Assembly (NCBI GenBank): GCA_029379385.1
Contig: CM055614.1
Coordinates: 15,257,528-15,321,527, forward strand
Direction of reading: 5' to 3'
DNA length: 64,000 bases
Source of the DNA: Quillaja saponaria
Taxonomy: Eukaryota; Streptophyta; Magnoliopsida; Fabales; Quillajaceae
Shown piece after piece: positions 57,545 to 64,000 of this stretch. How positions within the stretch are numbered: position 1 is the first letter of the stretch; every line of letters begins with the position of its first letter. Under the pieces are notes generated by a model. That model was not told the origin of the DNA. It searched no databases and saw only the letters and a program-made list of their open reading frames with translations. A program made the position numbers and the translations under genes.

Positions 57545-60500
57545 TGTCATATCCTACACGGAGGCATAATTGGTCGAAGGAATGGATAACCAAACCTCCG
57601 TAACGCTGACTTTAAAACAAAGAAACAAATAAGACTCTTGACTAAACCAATGAATAAAGTAGAATATAAAAAACACAAATTAACTACAAATGTTTATTTA
57701 CTAAAATATATAACAATTTACTAAAAATTTTGGTAGAGGTTTCTTGTAATTGGAACATGCCTAAAAGACAAACATATAATCTCTGGTTACGTTCAACCAG
57801 TTTACACAATATCAATATACACAAGGAGCTCCGCTCCCAGTCTCACCCAAAGTCCTATTTTGATTGCAAACTTTCATCCTTGACTTTAAGTAAGCGATCT
57901 TGAATTTATACCTTGCCGTCAAATATTCGACAAGCCTAGTATTAGTTGTTGACGCTCATAGATATCATGTTACTAAAAAAACATAAACAAAAGACTGGTG
58001 AGTGCAGGGACTTAATGAGTGGAAAAACGTATCCAAAGGGTTCTAGCATCACTCTACACATGGATATAATACATTGTCAAATAATATCAACATAATCTGA
58101 ATCTTAAACAGTTAAATGTCACATGTACGTGAATATGAAAAACATAAAATTAAATAAACACAGTTTAAATAACACACTATATAATGAAATCAAATCAATC
58201 AGAGCACTTAAAGCACACAAAGGACCAACAAAATAACTTAGCCTCGCACAACATATATCCTCCCACTGGGTAGTTTTTGCGCTCGCACACCAAATATATC
58301 CTCCGTACATATCCATCCTACAGGGGATGAAGTACTCAAATTAAAAATGATATCAAATCAGAGTATCAAAGTATCCTAGGTGCACTCGAATTCTATTTCG
58401 GAAGTAAAAATTATTTCTGAAAAAGAAAAGAAATACTTTTATTGACTTTATTAAACACCAAAAAAGTCATAAGTCAAGTATAATTCAAATAAATCAATTA
58501 AACACTACACATACTTATGCTTTCATATAAACATATCCATTCAAATATACATAATAATTACATATACTAATCTAGCAACCAAAAGATAGCATTTATTCAT
58601 TCACCATTTACCAATCTTGCTCATCACTTCCTTTTGCGTTCATGCGAGTCATTGGCTTAATAACACTTTCCGGAGCTGCAATTAAAATTTTCAAGTATTA
58701 CTTATTTTGTCAATTTTATAGGTTATAACCTTTTAATTAAGAAGATCTATAGATACTAAATTTCATTCATTTATTTAAAATTTACCCCTTTTAGGAATTT
58801 GCACAACCACCTTGGAGATATGCTTGATTCCACTTATATACTTAACCAAATTTAGTAAAATCAAGTCCAAACATTATCTTCATAAAGTTAACTACATTTT
58901 TTATTTAGAAACTTCTTTTAAAGTCAGCCTTGAACCCACTCAAATTCCCACATGAGCATACAAGCACAATTTCTAGTTGCTAGAATAAGATTATAGTGCT
59001 TATAGAATTCTCATGGTTGAGAATTAAATTATGAAACTTTGTTGTATAGTTTATCATGATATTAGGAACCATTCATCTTCAGCACCCTACTCCTAATTTA
59101 TCCTTTAAGACCTTACAAAACTAGTTACACCAAAATAGGTATAATCAAGACCTGAAGATTCCAACAGTGACTTTTAACACCTCTAAAATATACATAACAT
59201 GAAATTAAAACATGCAAAGTTTCAGTATTGTCCCTTAATATGCTAGGAACAATTCTTATTCACAAGTCCTAAGCTAATTCAAACCACAACTCCTAACAAA
59301 GTCCTCCGGACTTAGTAAAACTCAGCTAAAATTCTACACAAATCTAGCTGCATTCCAACAGCTCTAACGATTAATATGTCCTGAATTAGGCTACAAAACT
59401 TTTCAAATATCATCCCAAAATCATATGCTACACTTTATTTTTAGAACACTTAAACTAATTCAGTCCATAAAACACCCGGAATACTAGTTTTCTCTAACCT
59501 ATTAACCCTGCATCATTTTCTTAAATTACTCAATCACCTAAATTGAAACATACCAAGTTTTATTCATTAAATTACACTAGTTTCTCTTAGACATTTTATC
59601 AAACATCTTAAGGGCATAACTTATTTTATTCCATATGTATGTGTATATATGTATATAAACCCCAAAACAATCAATACAAATTCCCCAATTCCTATATTAC
59701 TTATACTCTCAACATTAAACTTTAAGTTAAACTAATTACCTAAAATTCATCAATAGCTTGAGTTATCCACTTTCAACATAAATCAACTAAAATGAGGAAA
59801 AAGCTGAGATACAGGTTTAAAGGATCCAATAAAAAGATAGAATTGGGGGAAATGATTCTTATCAAGGTCTTATGTTTCCATGTTCTCACCTAAAGCAAGT
59901 TCAATATCAACTCAAGTATCATGAAGACAAATCTCAGCTTTTACAAAAGGTACTACGCTAGCATTAATAGAATAACATGGATTGATTAAATAAAATAATA
60001 GAACAAAGATATTGAAGCCCAAAGCATCCCATTAATTTATACGAACTTACATATAAGAAATATAGTAATGATACACCTACAAACAATGTGGAGCAAAAGG
60101 ACCTTGAGTAATACCAAAAGGACCTTAAGTAAGTTGGTAGCTAAAGAAGCTGTTGAAAATTAAAAGTCACATAGGAAAATTAGGAAATGGTAAGCAAACC
60201 CAAATACTGATACAAAATTAGTACAATAGGCTTAATACTCACATACACACCCATAGCTATAAGGCTGGATCAACACACATGGGCAGGGCAAGGAAGACAG
60301 GGGAAGAAAAATAAAGCTGCAACCCACCAAACAAAAACAATCTCCTCAATTGAAAAGAAGGAATTCCAAGCTGTGATTAAGAGTAAAGAGGGTTACCTGG
60401 TTGCAAGCAAAAAAAGGGTTGAATGACCACTATACACCACCATCATGGAGTGGAATTCTAGGCCAACACAAGAGAAAGGAAGGCTCTAGAAAACAGGGGA

Positions 60501-60777
60501 AGATAGGCCAAGACAAAGGAGGAGTAAGTTGGTTCAATGAAAAAAAATACGAAAGAAAAATATAGAGATAAAAAGGAAAAAATGAAGTTAAGGTCAAAGT
60601 CAATTGGTTTTAAATTAGTCGTGTAAACACTTTATGTATATATATATATATATATATATAAATTGTTCACTTATTTTATTTATTTATTTATTTTTTATAT
60701 ACTAAAAATTACATATTTTTTTCTAATTTCTTGCTACGAAAATTTCCTGAGTTAACAATACGATATTGGGTTATAAC
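57545..60777 (-). repeat. Gypsy 5' LTR (about 3.2 kb)
   Basis: On the minus strand it begins at about 60777 with GTTATAACCCAATATCGTA and ends GGATATGACA at 57545. Its 3' end 'tcctacacggaggcataattgg' (plus) matches the complement of the LTR end at 35222. It carries the paired GCACAACATATATCC/CCTACAGGGGATGAAG segment (58235-58330) found also in the LTR at 32360-32460. The terminal TG/CA pair at the right edge is eroded. It contains an AT microsatellite at 60636-60661. Confidence 0.75.
60636..60661. repeat. (TA)n microsatellite
   Basis: An uninterrupted TA run in the gypsy LTR. Confidence 0.9.
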
Positions 60778-60779
60778 TC

Positions 60780-61110
60780 TATGGACCTTGAATTTTTAGT
60801 TGATTTGGTCTTATTGTCTTTGCTTGAGTCATTTTCATAGTCTTTTATGAAGTACAACATAAATAAGTTGGAAACAACTCTACTCGAGTTACTGAACATG
60901 TTGAAAACTGTGGAGGGCAATTATCAAGAAAGATAAAGCCTAAGTGATGTTGATAAATGGTTCTTCTAAACCCAAGTCAAAGAGCAAGAATTTTCGTCTA
61001 GGAGTTAGACTAAGGCTACTAGCGGCATTAAGAAAGACAAGCCTAAGTGATTGAGGTTAACTGATAATTATCCTAACATAAACACTAAGAAACCCAAATT
61101 AGAAAGTCCA
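60780..61110 (+). pseudogene. Copia gag C-terminal half relic
   Basis: Just after the gypsy LTR the plus strand reads LEFLVDLVLLSLLESFS, MKYNINKLETTLLELLNMLKTVEGNYQ and then SSKPKSKSKN in a second frame. This matches the UBN2-type gag of copia elements (VDLILQSLP...LAELLNMLKTAE). The N-terminal half is missing, presumably separated by the gypsy insertion. Confidence 0.75.
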
Positions 61111-61199
61111 AAATCATCTTATTTATGACATTGTAAGGTCACATAAATAAGACTAGGATTACTAGATTATACCAAAGTGGATATTTAGATCTATTTGAT

Positions 61200-61760
61200 T
61201 ATGAATCATATGAGATATGTTAATCCGGTCTATTTGGAAAGATGACCAAGAAACCTTTCACAGGTAAAGGGTCACATGCTATTGAGTTACTAGAACTTAT
61301 ACACTTCGCTGTTTTTAGACCAATGTCTATACATGTTAGAGGTGGATATCCTTACTTCCTAACCTTTACTGACGACAAGTTAAGGTATAGGTATGCGTAT
61401 CCTATAAGTTACAAGTCTGAATCCTTTGAAAAGTTTAAAGAATTTAGGAATAAGTAGAGAAACAAATTGGTAAAAGTATTAAGACACTTAGATTTGATCG
61501 AGGTGGAGAATACCTTAGCCAGGAGTTCTTAGGCTATTTAAAGGATAATGAAATTCTATCTCAATGGACACCTCCTGGTACACGACAGCTCAATAGTGTA
61601 TCCAAAAGGAGGGATCACACTTTGTTAGACATGGTGAGTTACATGATGAGTTATGCTAACTTACCAATTTCTTTTTTTGGGATATGCTTTGATTACTGCA
61701 ACTTACCTTCTAAATAGGGCTCCATCAAAATCTGTTGAAAGAACTCCATATGAGATATAG
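61200..61760 (+). pseudogene. Copia integrase relic
   Basis: The frame from 61242 reads MTKKPFTGKG, ELLELIHFAVFRPMS, YFLTFTDDKLRY and SESFEKFKEFRNK. After a frame change it continues EKQIGKSIKTLRFDRGGEYLSQEFLGYL, ILSQWTPPGTRQLNSVSKRR and TLLDMVSYMMSYANLP. This is the GAG-pre-integrase end plus the catalytic integrase core (D...D...E region; the GVSERRN glutamate position is SVSKRRD, so the last acidic residue is lost). Confidence 0.85.
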
Positions 61761-62269
61761 AGAAAAAGAAAACTAAATATCTCACACCAAAGAATTTAGG
61801 TGTTTTCATGTTTATATCAAATTAATTTTGATTGATAAGCTTGAAACCAGAGTGTTAAGTGCTTATTTGTGCGTTATCCTAAAGAAACAAGAAGATACTA
61901 CTTTTTACTACCCACAAGAAAAAAAAAAGGGTGTTTGTTTCAAAAAACGCTGTCTTTCTTGAAAAAGAGTTTATTCTTGAAAGAAGCTATGTGAGTAAAG
62001 TAGAACTTGAAGAAATTCAAGAAAACCAAAATGAGACTGATCACATAATGGAACTTGATCCTATACCACAAGAATTGCAGGTACAAGAAAAAGTTAAATA
62101 CGCATAACCACTTCATAGGACTAGTAGAATAAGTCGACCTCCAATAAGGTATGGATTTCTGATAGCTGATCAGAAATATATTCTACTTATCGAGGATGTT
62201 GAGCCTACTAGTTATTAGGAAGAAATTAACAGTATTGATTTCCTGAAATAGCAAGATGCCTTGAAATCT

Positions 62270-62940
62270 GAAATGGACACCATCTATGATAACAAAGTAT
62301 GGACTTTGATTGATCCACCTGAAGGGATTAATCCTATTAGGTGTAAATGGGTATTTAAGAAAAAATTGATGTGGACAACAACATACAAATCTTCAAAGCA
62401 AGGTTAGTGGCAAAAAGTTATAGGTAAAAACAATGAATTGATTTTGATGAAACCTTTTTCGCTAGTTGCCATGATCAAGTCACTTCATAATTTACTTGCT
62501 ATAGTTGCATATCACGATTATGAGATATGGCAAATGGATGTCAAAATTACTTTCCTTAATGGTAATTTATAGGAAGATTTGTACTGGACATAACAATCCA
62601 AAGGCTATCATAATAAAGTGTGCAAGCTACAAAAGTCCATTTATGGACTTAAGCAAGCTTCAAGAATGTGGAACATTAGTTTTGATGAAACTATACAACT
62701 TATGATTTCATTAAAAATGAAGATGAATTGTGTGTGTACAAAAAGGTTAGTGGGAGTGTAGTAACATTCTTGGTACTGTATGTAGATAACATACTCCTAA
62801 TAGGTAACGGATATACATATGTTACAATCGGTCAAATTCTTGTTATCCAAAAATTTCTCCTTGAAATATATGGGTGAAGCAATCTATATACTAAGTATAA
62901 GGATCTATAGAGATAGATCCAAAAAGTTGCTTGGATTATT
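62270..62940 (+). pseudogene. Copia reverse transcriptase relic
   Basis: The plus strand reads ALKSEMDTIYDNKVWTLIDPP, RCKWVFKKKI, FKARLVAKSYR, then scattered pieces, DELCVYKKVSGSVVTFLVLYVDNILLIGNG. The catalytic YVDD is YVDN (62779-62790), which would inactivate the enzyme. Frameshifts and stops are frequent. Confidence 0.85.
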
Positions 62941-63700
62941 ATGATTCACGTACATTGACAAGATGCTTAAGAGGTTTTGCATGGATAAGTCAAAAAGGGT
63001 TCTTTCCCATGTTATATGGTGTGAATCCTTTCACAAGTATGTCTCCTAAGACAGAATTGGAAAGAGAATGTATGAATGAAATACCATATATACTCGCCCT
63101 AATATATCATATAATTAAGTGTTACAAGTATATACCAGGCTTTGTTCCTGCCGAAGAGCACTAGAAGGTAGTTAAGAACATCCTTAAGTACTTGAGAAGG
63201 ACTAAGAATTAATTCTTAATATATGGGGGGAATCGAAGAACTGAAAGTTCTAGGATATTTCGATGTGAGCTTTCAAATTGATAGGGACGATTGTAAATCA
63301 CAGTCTGGATTCTTATTTACTCTTACTAGAAGAGCTATTAGTTGGAAGAGTTCCAAGTAGGAAACAACGGCTGATTGTACAACTAAAGCTGAGTACATAG
63401 CTACCTCCAAAGCAGCTATGGAGGTAGTTTGGATAAAGAAGTTCATAACTAAACTCAGAGTGATTCTTGGCATTTTTAATCTAATAAAGGTATAATATGA
63501 TAACAATGGGTCTTTTGCACAAGCAAAGGAACCAAGGTCTCACCAGAAATCCAAACACGTACTAAGGCGGTAATACCTAATTAAAGAAATTGTTGATGGA
63601 ATGAATATAAAGATAGTGCACATTCCTATTGATGAGAATGTGGCAGATTTGCTTACAAAGCCCATGCCAAAGTGAAAGCATGATCATCACTTTGATATCA
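62931..63700 (+). pseudogene. Copia RNase H relic and 3' end of pol
   Basis: The frames read FPMLYGVNPFTSMSPKTELE, YILALIYHI, LKVLGYFDVSFQID near 63240, SQSGFLFTL, AISWKSSK, AEYIATSKAAMEVVWIKKFI, then EPRSHQKSKHVLRR and VHIPIDENVADLLTKPMPK near 63600-63675. This is the copia RNase H with its typical ending. It has stops throughout. Confidence 0.85.
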
Positions 63701-63719
63701 TAGTGATTGACTCAAGGCC

Positions 63720-63729
63720 AAGTGGGAGA
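63720..63729 (+). other. Copia polypurine tract
   Basis: AAGTGGGAGA follows the end of pol and immediately precedes the 3' LTR, as in many copia elements (CAAGTGGGAGATTGTT). Confidence 0.85.
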
Positions 63730-63730
63730 T

Positions 63731-64000
63731 TATTAGTATTAGTGTCCAAGAGTTAATCAATAGTTGATTGTAATGACACTTTATTTGTATCTAATGCATG
63801 TAATAATATTTATTATGTATTCTTTACTATATTGTTTAAATGAGATTTAGTACAAAAATATATAAAGTCCTCAGAATAAATGTTGTATATGCATAATTAT
63901 GATGTTGATCATAATTGTAAGATATGACATACATAAAAATTATTCTAAAAGTATTCCTAATTAATGAATCATCAAGAATGGGATATTGATGAATCTTCGA
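63731..64000 (+). repeat. Copia 3' LTR (first 270 bp; continues past window)
   Basis: Matches the 5' LTR start at 48756-49030 along its length. The initial TGTTAG appears as TATTAG here. It is cut by the window end. Confidence 0.85.

Larger units (their letters stand above)
53586..60777 (-). mobile_element. Ty3/gypsy element (minus), degenerate, nested in the copia gag region
   Basis: A 5' LTR (57545-60777) is followed on the minus strand by a degenerate initiator-Met primer site and a leader (57542-57370). A 3' LTR portion (53586-54371) is preceded by a polypurine tract (54383-54372) and the end of a gypsy pol (about 54560-54480). The interior is almost entirely replaced by a plastid insertion and a LINE fragment. 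The right end abuts copia gag at 60778, which identifies the target. The flank AACT occurs on both sides of the right LTR but an exact duplication for the whole element was not found. Confidence 0.65.
48756..64000 (+). mobile_element. Ty1/copia retrotransposon, degenerate, with nested insertions; runs past the window end
   Basis: The 5' LTR (48756-50702) is followed by the primer-binding site (50707-50719). A polypurine tract (AAGTGGGAGA, 63720-63729) precedes the 3' LTR, which starts at 63731 and leaves the window. Between them are gag (C-terminal half, 60780-61110), integrase (61200-61690), RT (62270-62900) and RNase H (62930-63700). The gag N-terminus is not seen; a gypsy element and other insertions occupy about 53.6-60.78 kb and split the gag region. 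All coding parts carry stops. Confidence 0.85.

Overview
The window is AT-rich nuclear DNA from a flowering plant, most likely a eudicot. It holds one intact gene surrounded by layers of decayed transposable elements. Three things show a plant nuclear genome: a 12-exon intron-rich chromatin-remodelling gene whose reconstruction closely follows Arabidopsis CHR19/ETL1; remnants of Ty1/copia, Ty3/gypsy, LINE, hAT and TRIM elements together with an endogenous caulimovirid; and a nuclear copy of the chloroplast psbE-psbF-psbL-psbJ operon.

Layout. 1-3.2 kb: broken endogenous pararetrovirus on the minus strand, in the order movement, coat, zinc knuckle, protease. 4.6-6.4 kb: dispersed LTR-like repeat and a copia LTR fragment. 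6.4-11.8 kb: nearly full-length but broken LINE (minus), split by a 1.5-kb insertion. 12.1-13.0 kb: copia reverse transcriptase/RNase H relic (plus). 13.9-17.8 kb: hAT transposon relic (plus). 18.1-19.1 kb: second copy of the LTR-like repeat. 19.3-22.4 kb: LINE relic (plus) interrupted by an LTR end. 22.8-27.1 kb: long putative LTR (minus). 27.3-35.7 kb: LINE relic (minus) carrying three LTRs nested inside one another. 37.1-48.3 kb: the CHR19-like gene (minus, 750 aa), with an 895-bp TRIM in one intron and a LINE tail in another. 48.8 kb to beyond the window end: a copia retrotransposon (plus) with its 5' LTR, primer-binding site, gag, integrase, RT, RNase H and the start of its 3' LTR. That copia element is split by a degenerate gypsy element (minus, about 53.6-60.8 kb), which itself surrounds the plastid insertion (about 55.0-56.5 kb) and a LINE RT fragment.

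Only the CHR19-like gene appears functional. All 12 coding exons join in frame with GT-AG introns, and the helicase motifs are intact. Every transposon reading frame has stops or frameshifts, so the other content is a record of insertions and not a working pathway. The copia 5' LTR ends about 460 bp upstream of the CHR19 start codon and points away from it, so it may affect that promoter. No new biological system was found; the most informative items are the nested insertions with readable target-site duplications, the intronic TRIM and the plastid operon copy. All calls come from reading the sequence; no database search was run.
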